Counted from the stretch's first letter, positions 1 to 12,057 are shown. The stretch: 64,000 bases of DNA from Glebionis coronaria (GCA_025667525.1 CM046879.1:364268639-364332638), one strand, 5' to 3'. A program made the numbers and translations. Notes: a model not told the origin generated them from the sequence alone.

Positions 1-172
1 AGTAAATGCCCGTGAATGTCCGTGTTTTCTCCACTTTTCACAATTTCGTCCTAAATTACAACAAAAACACAAACCGCGCATAATTCCGACATAAAAGACA
101 TAAAATACACGTTTTGGTCCAGTTGTTATTGTAATTAAGTGGTTGAAAAGATGGGTGTTTACACACCTATCA
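1..172 (-). repeat. Partial 3' LTR of non-autonomous Athila-like element A
   Basis: Read on the minus strand this begins TGATAGGTGTG directly after a purine tract ending GGGGATT, the same junction as in the complete Athila element at 40,380. It is clearly homologous to the isolated LTR at 50,850-51,322 (both have a terminal hairpin, then CAAAACGTGTATTTTATGTC). The rest of the LTR lies left of the window. If it matches the isolated copy it should be about 470 bp long. Confidence 0.75.
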
Positions 173-2191
173 AATCCCCTACACTTGACCATTGCAATGT
201 CCTCATGCAATGCATTAGTTACAAAGCATGTTTACACTTTTCATCATAATCAATCCACGTTGGCCTTTATTAAAGAGATAGAAAATTATAAAAATGCAAA
301 GCAAAGAAATTAAAAGCATACCTTGGGTTTTGAAAATGTCATGAATAATCATCATCCTCAACTTTTCACTTTCTCCAAACTAAGCTTAAAAACGAGATCA
401 TTGTTATTATAAGTTAGTAAACTAACACGAACTCATGTGGGCCAATTATTCACTTAGACTCCCTTATTCCTATGGGTATCTCTTATATTTTATTATTTGT
501 CTTGAATGATCACGAAGATGCATTGTTTGACTTATTTCGATAATTTTTTAGTCTGAAAATAAAGTGCACGATTTAATCAATAGTTAGCTAAAGGACCAAA
601 TCTTTTAAAACTGCTTCTCGGGATATCAAAAAGTTCATATCTTGGCATAACTCGCTTCGCGATTTGAGACCTTTCTCGGACCGATATTTGGCAGCGACTT
701 CATACTTCAAATCTTGAGAGACGTTCATGAAATAATGTTCTTCTCTTCATATAGGAATTTCTTCACTTGAAGTTTTGAGAGATTCATACTTGGACCACGA
801 CTTCTTCATTTTTCTCCAATCTTTATTTTGGATTTTGATATACAACGATCCGCCTCCTTTATTGACTTGGATCTATTTATCCTCATACCTTGTTAAGGTC
901 TTTTCGGATACACTTCTCCATGACTTTTTGGGAGTTTTTGCTTTTCGTCGTGTGTCTCGATCCTTCATATTGATTTTCGATAAATGATTCTTCACATCAC
1001 TTTTGGATCTTTAGCAACAAAACATAGCCCTCATGCCTTGTTAGGGCCTTTTCGGACTCGCCAATCTTCGCGCCCCGCTTCATAAGTTATGCCTTGGCTA
1101 TGAACTCTCGTCATTACCGAGCAACTTTTAAACGATCTGGGGCTAGAAGCTAAGTAACTTTTTAAATCGTACAACCCTACTTATTAGCAGATAATTTATT
1201 AAGCAAGCGATGGGAGAATAGGCTTATAATTAACTCACATAAATTCACGAAAGAATACCGGACTTATAATTGGCTCTATCATCTCTCGTTCTTCACAGTT
1301 TAAAATCTCAAGTAATGAGACTCGTGGATACTTAGCCATTTAAATCAAAGTTTTGGGTTTTCGAGTCGCCTATAGGATCTTGCAAATTCTTAGACTCTTT
1401 CAAGTTTAGAAATCGCATCTTAAAGTTCCCTTGATAAACGACTCTCTAGGATCAATTATAGGAGCTTGCGAAAAGTTCTTGTTCTTAACCCGTGAGAGTT
1501 AAGACTTTCGTGTTTTATAGTTCCCTATATAAAAGCCTAGCAAAACTTGACTTAAACACGTTAAGGATACTAGCTAGAGTAAACTCGGATTAAGTCAAAA
1601 GATTCACAACGTTTGAAAATTAAAACCACTTATTAAACATTTATACTAGCAAAGAAAGAAAATAACTATACAAAGGGAAAAACAAATAGGCCAAAATAGA
1701 TCAAAAATTTTGAAAAATGTCGAAAAACTGATTTTCCGGTTAAAATGAGGACAAATACAAGGAAAAGACCACTTAACTTCGATAGAAGTCCCCCCTACAC
1801 TTAAGATAAACATTGTCCTCAATGTTTAAGCATATGGGAGTAAACTCCCCTACACATAGGACATTGTGCACGTTGTTTAAATCTTGCTAAGGAAAAGACA
1901 ACTAAAGAGATTCCTATTTTAATATTGAGAAAATATAAAATAGTGAATCGAAAAGAGTTTAGGATAGAACCGGGATAAAGTAGAACACGGAATCACGGGT
2001 CGTCAAGAATCATCAAGAGTGGATCATTGAAGCTCGAATCCCTGATGAAGAAGTGAGGAGAGGAAATAGCAATCCAAAGGGTCCCCCCTACACTTATGGT
2101 AAAGAAAGCGAAAAGATAGATGCATGGGTTGCCTCCCAAGAAGCGCTTGGTTTTTGTTAACCGAGTCGTGAGCCTGACTCGACCTTGATCA
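173..2191 (-). other. 3' noncoding region of element A, with polypurine tract
   Basis: About 2 kb without a credible reading frame, between the acidic ORF and the LTR. The terminal polypurine tract (AAGTGTAGGGGATT on the minus strand) is at about 173-187. The region aligns by eye with the equivalent stretch of element B: the phrase ACGAGATCATTGTTATTATAAG recurs near 390-415 and near 6,600-6,625 (partial match quoted as a 22-nt landmark split as ACGAGATCATTG and TTATTATAAG). An internal near-repeat based on CTTGTTA-GG-CTTTTCGGA occurs around 890-915 and 1,038-1,062. The small ORF at 775-987 on the plus strand lies here and looks fortuitous. Confidence 0.6.
1773..1856 (-). promoter_or_regulatory. 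Conserved palindrome and purine-tract module (copy in A)
   Basis: On the minus strand: a purine tract GTGTAGGGGAG, then AAACATTGAGGACAATGTTT (1,808-1,827), then a second tract AAGTGTAGGGGGG, then a hairpin ACTTC-TATC-GAAGT. The same order of parts occurs in the complete Athila element (about 38,704-38,794), and a reduced version in B. Conservation of a noncoding palindrome between purine tracts suggests a function such as internal plus-strand priming or an RNA structure. That function is inference. Confidence 0.7.
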
Positions 2192-3034
2192 TCAACGGAA
2201 GAAGCATGAAACATATCCACAAGGATCAAAGACATAGTTTTCATCCATCAATAAGCAAGAGCTTAAGGCGAACAAGGCAAGCCAAAAGAGAAATGGCAGG
2301 ATTCCCTTAAGCAGCGATGGAGCACGGTGGAAGCAAAGTTGAAGTGGAGCAAGCATGTCTTCAAAATTTCCAAAGATTTTTACTTTTATTTCATCAGGTG
2401 GATACTGAGATGGCTTAAAGACTTCAATACCGGGGTCGAACACCTTTTCCTTCAGGGGAAAATAGCACTCAGGCTCAGCCGAGTGTGAAGAAGATCCGTA
2501 AAGAAGCACAACCTCGTCCTCAGAAGGGGGACAAAGAGGTGTTAAATCATACGTGCAACGGATTTTGGTGTCAACCGGTTTCTTCTCCTTAGACAAAATT
2601 TTCTTCAAATCCAAAGTAGGATCAAGACGATAAGATTCAAAGTCCAGAGGAGGTGCATCACTCTCATGCGGGAAGTATGTATTGAGAAACATAGAGAAGT
2701 CTTCCTCGAATGAATAATCGTCCAATGTAGGATCGAGTGATGGCGGAGGATTTTCATCATGTGAAGAATCGCTCGATAGAGTATCAGCCTCATCAAAATC
2801 ATCGAAGGTGGGCAGCTCGGGATACACAGAAGTACAATCAAAATCATCCGAGTCTGAGCTAGAATCATCATCATCATAAGCATCGAAGACCGGTTGAGAA
2901 TCATAAATGGGAGAAGCGTCCAAAGTAGGGAGAGAATCATCCACATCATCTTCAAAGAGTGGATTATCAGTGGAAGAGTCTAATAAAGGATTATCGAAGA
3001 CGGTAAAGTCATCGAGCACATTAATCATATTCAC
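2192..3034 (-). CDS. Acidic ORF after protease in element A, with C-terminal hydrophobic segment
   Basis: A 280-codon frame very rich in Asp, Glu and Ser in its first half. It ends with a strongly hydrophobic stretch (about residues 245-262, around GILPFLFWLALFALSSCLL) that looks like a membrane segment. Its first residues (MINVLDDF) align with INIVDVLDE in the spacer between protease and reverse transcriptase of the complete Athila pol (about residues 194-201), so it probably derives from that spacer. In autonomous relatives reverse transcriptase follows; here the frame simply ends and 3' noncoding DNA begins. The first codon counted is GTG, and the frame may originally have been continuous with gag-pro. 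Whether it is translated, and whether the hydrophobic tail is env-like, is unknown. Confidence 0.55.
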   Translation of the reverse strand: MNMINVLDDFTVFDNPLLDSSTDNPLFEDDVDDSLPTLDASPIYDSQPVFDAYDDDDSSSDSDDFDCTSVYPELPTFDDFDEADTLSSDSSHDENPPPSLDPTLDDYSFEEDFSMFLNTYFPHESDAPPLDFESYRLDPTLDLKKILSKEKKPVDTKIRCTYDLTPLCPPSEDEVVLLYGSSSHSAEPECYFPLKEKVFDPGIEVFKPSQYPPDEIKVKIFGNFEDMLAPLQLCFHRAPSLLKGILPFLFWLALFALSSCLLMDENYVFDPCGYVSCFFR

Positions 3035-3099
3035 TGATTCACTCCAAAAGTTGTACTAGTAAGCTTCCCCATTTTGAAAACTTGTGCATCATCCCCGAC

Positions 3100-4930
3100 T
3101 CATAAGATAAACTCACCTTCGGCAACAACCACTAAAGCTCGTCCGGTTCTCAAGAATGGCCGACCAAGTATTAAAGGAATACGAGGGTCCATTTCATAAT
3201 CAACTACGACAAAATCGACCGGGAAAGTAAATGTGCCAACTTTTATGAACACGTCTTCGGCTATACCAACAGGGTAAGCGAGAGTGCGATTTGCAAGTTC
3301 AAGAGTCATCTTTGTTGGAGTGAGGTCGGGTAATGATAGTGTTTTCCAAACACTCAAAGGCATCAAATTAGTACTAGCCCCGAGATCAGCAAGGGCAGTA
3401 AATTCTTCAGTTTTGTTGAACACGCAAGGCAACACAAAACGACCGGGATCTCCAAGTTTTTCCAGAAGTTCTCTAAGAAGAACTGCAGAGCAGTTTTCAT
3501 TTAAGCGTGTGTTGGCGAGTTCAATCAGCTTCTCCTTCTTGCTAAGCAATTCCTTGAATGCTTTGACAAATTTCGGCATGTGGCAAAGTGCTTCAACAAG
3601 GCTAATGTTGATGATCATTTTAGATAGCATATCCACATATTTCGATACTTGGCAGTCATTCTTGGTTAGATCATTGGTCTTGCCTATGCGAGAAGGGTAT
3701 GGGATTCTAGGTTGATAAGGGTTAGGTGAAGGTGTAGGTGGTGAAGGTTGTGATGTTGAAGGGTCCTTCCGAGATACATCGTCATGACGAGGCAGAGACG
3801 ATAATGGTGTACTACTACTAGGTGTAGGAGGAGTAGGGATACATGGTGGTGGAGGAGGTGTGGATGATGGTGGTGGGGTAGGTGGATTGACAATGGTTAT
3901 TCCACTACGCGTAGTTATAGCACTCACATTAGCTCGCGGATTAGTGACGGTGTTTGAAGGTAGAGAACCCGAAGAAGAAGGTTGAGCTTCGGGCAAGAAA
4001 CTAGCAAGCATATTCTTCAAATCATTGGTTTGACTGCTGAAGGAGGATTGAATGTTATCTCGAAGCTCGAATCTTATCTCATTTCCTTGCTTTGTGATAT
4101 CTCCTTTCAGATTGATAATTTGGCTCTGCAAGTTCTTGATTTGCTCACCTTGGGTTCTCATGATGGCCTCAACATCGGGATTAATGGGTGGGGTTTGTTG
4201 GGTGGGTGGGTGATAAGGATTAGAAGCTCTTGGTGGGATTTGGTTGCTTCGATTGTAGTTGTTGGTGGGGTTTTGGTTTTGAGGAGAAAAACCGGGTGAA
4301 AGGTAATTGTTGGAACGGTAACTCAGCAGATTTCTATCCCCTTGTTGTCTAGCTTGGTAATTTTCCGGTGAATAATTACCGTAAGCTGCATACACATTTT
4401 CCGGATTTCCTTGTGTCGAAGGACAATCAGTGTATGAGTGAGGACCGCCACATGTTTCACAAGGATTAGCAACCGCTTTAACTTGTTGTTGTTGTTGGTT
4501 TGAAGCGAGAAGCGTAATACTTTTGCTCATTTCGGCCATCATGCGGGTGAGTTCGGTCATCTCAGGGTTTACTGAGGTTGAGGAAACATTGACTCTCGGG
4601 TTGTTCCTTGAAGATGCAGAGGAATCCCAGTTCTTGTGGTGAGTAGTCATGTTCTCAATTAACTCTCTACACTCCTCGGGTCTCCTTTTCATGAATGTGC
4701 CACCGGCGGCTGCATTGATCGTATCACGATCTCGAAAAGTCAAACCGTTGTAGAAAGTATCAATCAATGTGACGGGAAGCATATTGTGGTTTGGACATCT
4801 ATCGATCAAGACATTATATCTTTCCCAAGCGTCAAAAAGAGATTCATCAGGGTCTTGCATGAAACCGCTGATCTGATTGCGAAGGCTCGTGACCATGGAT
4901 GGTGGAAAGTAGCGCGACAGAAAGCGTTTA
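3100..4930 (-). pseudogene. gag-pro: gag-protease of element A, 5'-truncated
   Basis: An Athila-type gag-protease polyprotein, open for 598 codons from Met at 4,896. Residues 1-80 match the C-terminal part of the retrotransposon gag domain (FDAWERYNVLIDRCPNH, then a GLTF-AAAGG motif). A zinc knuckle C-x2-C-x3-H-x4-C lies at residues 146-158. A long Pro/Ser/Thr linker follows, then the aspartic protease with DLGAS (catalytic Asp about 504), and the frame ends at GRPFLRTGRALVVVAEGEFIL. The stop there is TGA where homologues keep Arg, consistent with a CGA to TGA change; the frame then continues a little further. The sequence is recognisable upstream to about 4,930 (RFLSRYFPPS), after which gag homology stops, so the N-terminal half is missing. 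A virion-like particle protein and its protease are the ancestral functions. Confidence 0.85.
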
Positions 4931-6345
4931 TTCTATCGTTAAAAATTTATCGTTCTAGTGTTCTCTTCGAATTGAAAAACTTGTGTTTAATGTGTGACTC
5001 AGTTGTAATTTGGTGGAAACAAAGATGTGTCGTTGTAGTGTTGAAATTTAAAGGTGCAGAACAATTAAAGTAAATGACTTTAAAGTAAATCTAAATCTAA
5101 TTAAAATAAAGTGCAAGAATTTAAAAGCAAGACTAAAATTAAAGGGCAATAATGTAAATAACGCAAACTTAAATCTAACTAAGGCAAACTTAAAATGCAA
5201 CTAAAACTAAATCTTAAACTAAGGCAAATAAACTTAAAGTGCGATTAAGGAAAAAGGCAGGAAAATTAAAGCTCGAAATTAAATGCTAAAATGAAGGAAA
5301 CTGAAAATAATAAGTCCCTATCCGGAATAAAACCCCTATTCGGAATACTGTCACTATGCAGAAAAAGGTGCTTATTCGGAATAGCTCCCTATTCGGAAAA
5401 CAAAACCCTATTCGGAATAATCCTCCTATTCGGAATATCTCTCTACTCGGAATATCTGTCCCTATTCGGAATAAAGTTCTACTCGGAATATTTGGCCTAT
5501 TCGGAAAATCCAGTCTATTCGGAATACTAATCCTATTCGGAATAAAAGTCCCTATTCGGAAAAATAGCCCTATGCGGAAAATCCTATTCGGAATAAATGG
5601 TCTATGCTGAAAACCTCCCCTATTCGGAATACTGGATATTCCGAATAGCAATTTCTTCAAAACCCCTATGCGGAACAATTTAATATTCCGAATAAGCAAT
5701 TTCTTCAAAATCCCTATGCGGAATAAGACACCTATTCGGAATAATGAATATTCCGAATAAAGCACTAAGCCCAAAAATCCTTACTCGGAATATTCGCTGA
5801 GCCCGAATCTGGGAGAGATCAGAAACCAAAGGCCGAAGAACAAGGAAAGTAAAAATAGCTCGGATCTAACAAAAACTAAGCTAAATCAAACACAAGATTA
5901 AATCAAACAAGCAAATAAACAACTATTAAGCATAAACAATCATTCCAAATTAATCAAACTCACAAAACTTAATCAAAATAATCAAAACCCACTTAAATAA
6001 ATCAACCAAAATCAAGATCATAAACATAAACAATAACAATTAAAGATTAAGAAAGGAAGAATGAGATTAACAAGATAAAGATAAAGATTAACAAGAATTA
6101 AAAAGAAAAACTTACTTGAATTAAATGGTAATTAAGGTGCAAGACAAGGTAATTAAATGGACAAGTATTTAAATTGACAAGGTAATTAAAAGTGAAAGGT
6201 AATTAAAAGGTGGAAGGACTAATTGTCACGATTAGCCAACAAAATGAAAAATAACTAATCCTAATCTATTTATAGGGGAGGATTAAGGAAGCTTCCTCCC
6301 CTCTTTCCTTTTCTCTTAATTGCAAGTATAATTAAAGTGTCATCA
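4931..6345 (-). repeat. Probable 3' LTR of element B
   Basis: On the minus strand it starts TGATGACACTTTAATT immediately after a purine tract AGTATGGGGGAG, the expected polypurine/LTR junction. A TATA-like CCTATAAATAG lies about 85-95 bp inside, as in an LTR promoter. The remainder is T-rich, carries the TTCGGAATA minisatellite, and ends where gag homology of element A begins. I could not match it by eye to the DNA beyond B's primer site (12,910 onward), so the pairing of the two LTRs is unproven. Confidence 0.5.
5310..5775. repeat. TTCGGAATA minisatellite
   Basis: About 460 bp in which CTATTCGGAATA or its variants recur every 13-22 bases, roughly two dozen or more times. The core TATTCCGAATA is itself palindromic. 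Variants such as TATGCGGAA and TACTCGGAA alternate with it. The right part contains a longer duplication of about 50 bp with GCAATTTCTTCAAAA (5,648 and 5,697). Because the unit lacks stop codons, the array stays open in several frames on both strands, which explains the ORFs with FRIG repeats. Confidence 0.9.
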
Positions 6346-8332
6346 CTCCCCCATACTAAACCATTGTCGTGTCCCCACGCAATGCTAGAATTAAGTATCA
6401 TAGCACTTCCAAAATTCATTTTATGATGACATTTATTGAGGACATAAACTTAAACAAATTACTACACGTGTTTTAGATATAATGTACCGTTTTTATCACG
6501 ATAAAGTGACTTTTGGGATCATAGAACAAGAACACGTGAATGCTTCGTTAGAAATAAATTCGTCATCCTTGATTTTCACCCAATTCCATGCTAAGCGTGT
6601 AACGAGATCATTGTTATTATAAGTTAGCAACACAATCGTATCTCATGAGTGTTAATTACGAACCTAAACTCCCTTATTCCTACTTGGTATCTCTTATATT
6701 TTATTTTGTCTTAATGATCACGAGGATACATCATTGACTTATGCGTGAATAGAGATTAAGTCTAAAAATAGAGTTTTAACGGTGTAACCAAAATCATTAA
6801 ATTAATAATTCACCCTAATAGACAACGATGTCAAAAAATTAAGTCAACAAGAAGGATCGATAAACACGTTTTATAACGGTTTTGAACATGAGACTTATTA
6901 CCAAGACTTTTATACGCCCCCTAACGGAAGGGCCTTATTATCATAGGTTTACCTCCATCTTTTATTCAACTCCGCCATGGAGCTTTTATTATGACTTCGG
7001 TCTTGCCTTGCCTTTTATTATCCGCCATCATCGGTGGTTTTATTATGGCAAAAGACGTATATCCTCACGCTAAAGCGAATTTTGGATCTTTAAAGCTTCA
7101 AAGATTAAGGCTTGATTCACTTTCAATTTGGGCATAGATTTTTCGGCCTTGTGAGCTTCAAATTTTTGCTTAATTTAGGTGAGCACTTGAAATCTTATTA
7201 TTAGGTGAAGCTTTCGATTATTCGGGTGCCAATACTTCAAAACTGTGACGCTGGCGATACCTTAATGTTTTCCCAATTTAATTACATGGAAGCTACTAAA
7301 ACAAATTAGAAAACAACAATAGTGACTAAACCGCTAAATCAATATTTATTAACAATTTATTATCAAAAGCGTGGGGAGAATAAGCTAATAATTACTACAC
7401 ATGAGATGTTGACGATTACGAGACTTATAAATAACTCTATCATTTCTCGTCCTCATTTAAGAGACTTAGCCTAAAAATTTAAGGAATCGAAGCTAAATGC
7501 TTAACACGCACGGTTGAGTCAAAAATTACTCTCACCATCGGAAAACCTACATTCGTGTCTTAAACACTTATGAAAAACAAGAAAATTTTTAAAATTCGGC
7601 CATTTTTAGCCTTATTTTGCAACAAAATGATAACAAAAATATGAAATTTGGATTGCGTGGTGACGTAAGCAAGGTAAAGTATCTACTCACCCCCCATACT
7701 AAAACTAAACATTGTCCTCAATGTTTCGAGTCTAGGGGTGAAAACACCCCCATACTAGAGACGAAGTCGAATGCTTAATCTCGAGCATGGAAAGGGTGAA
7801 ACGAATAACCTAAAAGCCGTTTATGAATTATGCTAATAAGATAAACGTTAGAACACAAAAGGATATCATCGGATATCAGAATCTCCAAAGGCAACGATCG
7901 AAGCTCGAGTGATCCGTAAAACAAACACGAGAGGCTTCAATGATGATGATGAACCTAATAAACCACAATCACAAACATTCACGGAACAAAGGTTGGAAGA
8001 GCACAAGTCCCCTCGTTACACTATTAGAAAAACGATAATATTTACAAGGATAAGCATGAGAATCCCCCACGAGGCACCTTGTTTTTTATAACCGAGTTAA
8101 AACCTCGACTCGAATCCCCATAAATGTGATCATTTAGGGATAATCATGGTTTGGTCATTTTTTAGTGGGGCTTACATGATAAACAATGCCCAAAAGTACG
8201 TGGAGTACTTTAAAAACCCGATACACGTATACCGGGGTCAAAGATAGCTTCTTCGTTTTCGGATGAAAGACGAAACAACGCCACTCCAACTAGAAATAGA
8301 ACCACAAAGGGGTAGAAGAAAATAGATAAGAA
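6346..8332 (-). other. 3' noncoding region of element B, with polypurine tract
   Basis: About 2 kb with no credible gene. It matches the equivalent region of A in layout and in several short blocks. The polypurine tract (AGTATGGGGGAG, minus strand) is at about 6,346-6,357. A run of TTTTATTA-containing degenerate repeats occurs at about 6,900-7,050. Small ORFs at 6,882 and 7,909 on the plus strand look fortuitous. Confidence 0.55.
7682..7760 (-). promoter_or_regulatory. Conserved palindrome and purine-tract module (copy in B)
   Basis: The palindrome AAACATTGAGGACAATGTTT lies at 7,707-7,726, flanked by purine tracts AGTATGGGGGTG (upstream on the minus strand) and AGTATGGGGGGTG (downstream). 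The palindrome is identical to those in A and in the complete Athila element, although the flanking sequences have diverged (AGTATGGGGG instead of AGTGTAGGGG). Confidence 0.7.
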
Positions 8333-9311
8333 TTAGAAAGGTGGGGCAATGGGTAAGTCAACATAATGAGCTACTCGAGGTAGACTCACACCAAGCAAAC
8401 AAAAAGATTTTCCATTTATTGCATCGATGGAAGACCGAGATTTCCCTTTACAAGCAATTCTGGGATCGTAAATCTCGTCCTCGGTGGAGAAATGTGAGGG
8501 AACATAAGGGTCTTCCCCCACACTAGATCCACACACACCATCGTCAAAAGGAGTAGACGAGGTGGTAGCACTCATAAAACGCGGTGATGACGGAGTTAAA
8601 CTTGTAGAAAATCTTTAAAACATTTTTAAAATCTTTTCCTTTTTCATCGTTTAAAAACTCTTTATGAAAACCCGATTTTATAATGTCGAAAATATTTGGC
8701 GTGTCAAATTCAAAATTAGTCGCGCTAAAAATGCTCACATTTAAGTCATTGGTGGGAGTGGGTGGCAGATTATCTAAGTTCTCAAAACGTCGATCCACAA
8801 AGAACACTGCCCCCTCGGGGTCTACATACTCGTCATCCTCATGAACGTCGATCTCTTCGATTTCTTCATCAAAGATAGGCTTGTCAAACCAAGGTTTGTC
8901 ATTCCCATCCTTGAGTATCTTAGAAACTCTCTCGAAAAGATCACGATCAAGCATGAAAACATCATCCATTTGTGAGGATTGTTGATAAGTTAAATCCTCA
9001 CGAATGTGGTAAACGTAATTCTCATTTGAGGAGTGTTGATTAGGTAACTCCTCTAGAATTGGATTTTTGTTGGTCACATGAGTTTGTTCGTCATAAAAAA
9101 TAATACGTTCCAACTCATTAAGTTCATCCTCGATTTTGGAAAGATCGACCTCACTTGTTGGTGGAATTGGAGGTATAAGAGCTAGCTCTCGTTCAATAAT
9201 TTCCTCAATCTCGGGATCAAACTCGTAATCATCGTACTTCACATGAGAAGAGGTATTTTTAGGAGAATCCTCAAAAATGGCATGTGGATTTCGAAGTACG
9301 TGATCAATCAC
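8333..9311 (-). pseudogene. Acidic ORF after protease in element B, frameshifted
   Basis: Two overlapping frames: 9,311-8,544 (255 codons, starting at GTG and overlapping the protease stop by four bases) and 8,575-8,333 (80 codons). The first is acidic (many D/E blocks, for example PEIEEIIERELALIPP). It occupies the same place as the acidic ORF of A, directly after the protease and before the 3' noncoding region. The second frame looks like its frameshifted continuation, because the PRFMSATTSS reading joins where the first frame ends. No reverse transcriptase motif is present. Function unknown; it is probably an expanded protease-RT spacer in a non-autonomous lineage. Confidence 0.5.
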
Positions 9312-12057
9312 GGCAAATCGCCATCGTCATCATCAAAGAAGGAGTCGATGTGAGCACTCACAACCATGGTCTTACAAGTCAAATGACTATGCTTAGGTGA
9401 CTTTTCTAAGACGAGAGGATCGATGTCGATAAAACCTTTCGCCTCAACAGGTGTTGGGCTAGGAAAAGGAGGCACTTTGATGGAGTTAGAAGTTGATGCC
9501 TCAAAGACGTGGTCCTTCGAAGGTGGTGAAGACGAGCCCATTTTGTTCATTGTCGTGATGGCACTAACGTCGCCCTTCGGAATTGGTGTTTCACTTGTTT
9601 CATCGAATTCATCCCAAAGTGAATTTTCATTCATAAATTTACACATACCCTTTTGAATTAGGTACACGTATTCTTTATCATTAAAATCCTCATCTTTAAA
9701 ACCGTTCTTCTTAATTTTTTCAAAACATGCATTAAGCCTCATTCTTTCCGCTAAAGTGTACATTTTGAAATCATTAGGTTTAGAATCATTAGGTTTTGAA
9801 ACATCGGTTTTTTCATTATCACAAGACACTTGGGATTTACTCGTGAGAAAGTCCATTTTTTCATCCCCATATCTTATAGTAAGTCTCCCCTCGTGAACGT
9901 CGATTACGGTTCGAGCCGTCGATAAAAATGGTCGGCCTAAAATAATGGGACATTTAGGGTCACACTCGTAATCGGATATGACGAAATCCGCGGGAAAAAC
10001 AAACTTTCCAACTTTGACATACACATCCTCGGCTATTCCAATTGGTATTAAAGTCGCACAATTTGCAAGCTCGATTGTCATGTTCGTGGGGGTAAGTCTA
10101 GGCAATCTCATCATTTTCCATAGAGAATGAGGCATGAGATTGATGCTAGCACCTAAATCGGCAAGGGCTAAACATCCCTCAATCTCAAAAAAATCACAAG
10201 GTAATAGAAATTGGCCCGGATCCTCTTCCTTTCTCGGCATATGCCTTTTGGGTTTTTTAAGAAGGATCGAAGCACAAGTTTCTTCAAGGGTTACTTTGGT
10301 AAGGTCGATAAAGCTCTCTTTTTGAACCGTGGATGGAACTTGAGGTACACGAGGGCGTGCACTCTTTTCCTTGGTCACCACGTTCACCCCATCGACTTTA
10401 GAACAATAAGACATCTTAGATGTCGAGGGTTGAGAAGAAGGAACAACTCGAAATCCATCAAGGTTAGGGGTAATCACACGACCTTTCTCACGAGACGAGG
10501 CGGCTTTACATTGTTCCTTCGGATTTGCAACGGTGTCACTAGGTAACGAACTCGATGAAGCACCCGAGGACTTGTTCATAATAGCCGAAAACATCTTTTT
10601 AATGTCAATTTGTCCTTGCTCAATCTTCGTGTTTTGTAATTTCAAAGTATTAGTAAAGTCGCTTTTCAAAGTACCAATTTCTCCCTCTAATCGTCTCATA
10701 TTAGCCTCATTCGTTTTCATGTAATTTTAAAAATCGTTTGACGAACTATTTTGATTAAAATTAAAGTTCCCTTGGTTTTGGTAACTTCTTTGAAAATTCC
10801 CTTGATTACCACTCGAAAAATTGTTTCCTTGATTGTTGTTGTTTGAAAAATTTGAGTTTTGATTATTGTCTCGATTTTGCCAATTCAAATTACGACCTTG
10901 ATTATAAACTTGGTTTTGAAAATTCCCTTGTTGATTGTTTCCTTGAAAATTTTTACGGTTTTGATTAAAATTGTTGCCTTGGTTATAATTGCCTTGTTGT
11001 GATGGACCGACGTTATTTTGATTTTGATTAGAATAATTGTTGTTTAACGCACTCACATTCGACGTTTGGCCATCCGTAGCCGCACACTCGTAATAATTAT
11101 GAGGTCTACCACAAAATGTACACGATGTCTCAACCGCTTTCACCGTAGCGGGAGTGTCTTTCTTTTGCATTTCAATGAGAAAAGACGTAAACACATTCGT
11201 TAGCTTGTCGACTTTCGCATCAATCTCTCAATGTCGCGATTAGAATTACTAACATTGGCGACATTGGCAACACTCAGTGCGTTGCGGAGTTGGTAAACCT
11301 TGGATCGATTTTCGATAATCATTAATGCATCTTTCGGAGTCTTACACAAAAAGTTGCCACCGGCGGAGGAATTCAACGAATCTTGTTCTTGAAAACTAAG
11401 ACCGTTGTAAAACGTATCGATTTGGTGCAACTCGGAAAATACATGGTGAGGACGTTGCCTAAGCAACTCCTTAAAACGATCCCACGCGTCTCTAATAGAT
11501 TCATTCGGTTTTTGCTCAAATCTCGTAATTTCATTTTTGAAAAACGTTGTCTTAGACGGTGGGAAAAAATGATTAAGAAGTTTTTGAAACGAGATCCTTC
11601 CACGTAATTATCGAATTAGGTGGCTCTTTCTCGTACCAATCCTTGGCGGCACCATCGAGCGAGTACGGAAAAAGCATAAGCTTGACGACATCGATGTCGA
11701 CGTTCTTAAACTTGCTCGGGGCCAATAGACGATCAAAATTTCGAATATGGTCGTGAGGATTATCGGCTTCACGACCTCGAAACTTCGTTGCTTGAATCAA
11801 CGAAAGCATTCCGCTCTTAATCTCAAAATTCTCCACTTCGATAGCGGGAATTACGATCGCGTCTCCATAACCTCGGTGGGCGCTTGGAGCGATTCCATCA
11901 TCGAACGATTGTCTGCCATCTCCTCTACGGTTTCTTCAACAACGATATTAGGAACGTCGGTTTCTAATTCTCGTCTACGTCGTCGATTCCTTCGATTACG
12001 ATTGCGTCGATTCGAAGCGTCGCTAGAATTAGAATAATCCTTCGATCGACTGCGCAT
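9308..12057 (-). pseudogene. gag-pro: gag-protease of element B, several frameshifts and a stop
   Basis: An Athila-type gag-protease read in pieces. 12,057-11,851 is a basic N-terminus with Arg runs. 11,836-11,573 is the start of the gag domain, with RGREADNPHDHIRNF and DGAAKDWYEKEPP. About 11,600-11,200 continues gag in another frame, with HQIDTFYNGLSF and the SSAGGNF motif. 11,194-10,727 holds the zinc knuckle CTFCGRPHNYYEC and an Asn/Gln-rich tract. A single in-frame stop (10,727-10,729) separates this from 10,720-9,308, which carries the protease with [13 protein letters not shown] and GRPFLSTARTVIDVHEG. I count about three frameshifts plus one nonsense codon, so it cannot make the polyprotein. 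The protease active-site Asp is retained. Confidence 0.85.

Noticed and set aside
3284..3715. 143-codon plus-strand ORF opposite the protease (also the equivalents at 10,134 and 34,694)
   Set aside because: Antisense shadows of the conserved protease domain.
5286..5774. 162-codon ORF with FRIG repeats, and several plus-strand ORFs in the same place
   Set aside because: All are by-products of a minisatellite whose unit lacks stop codons.
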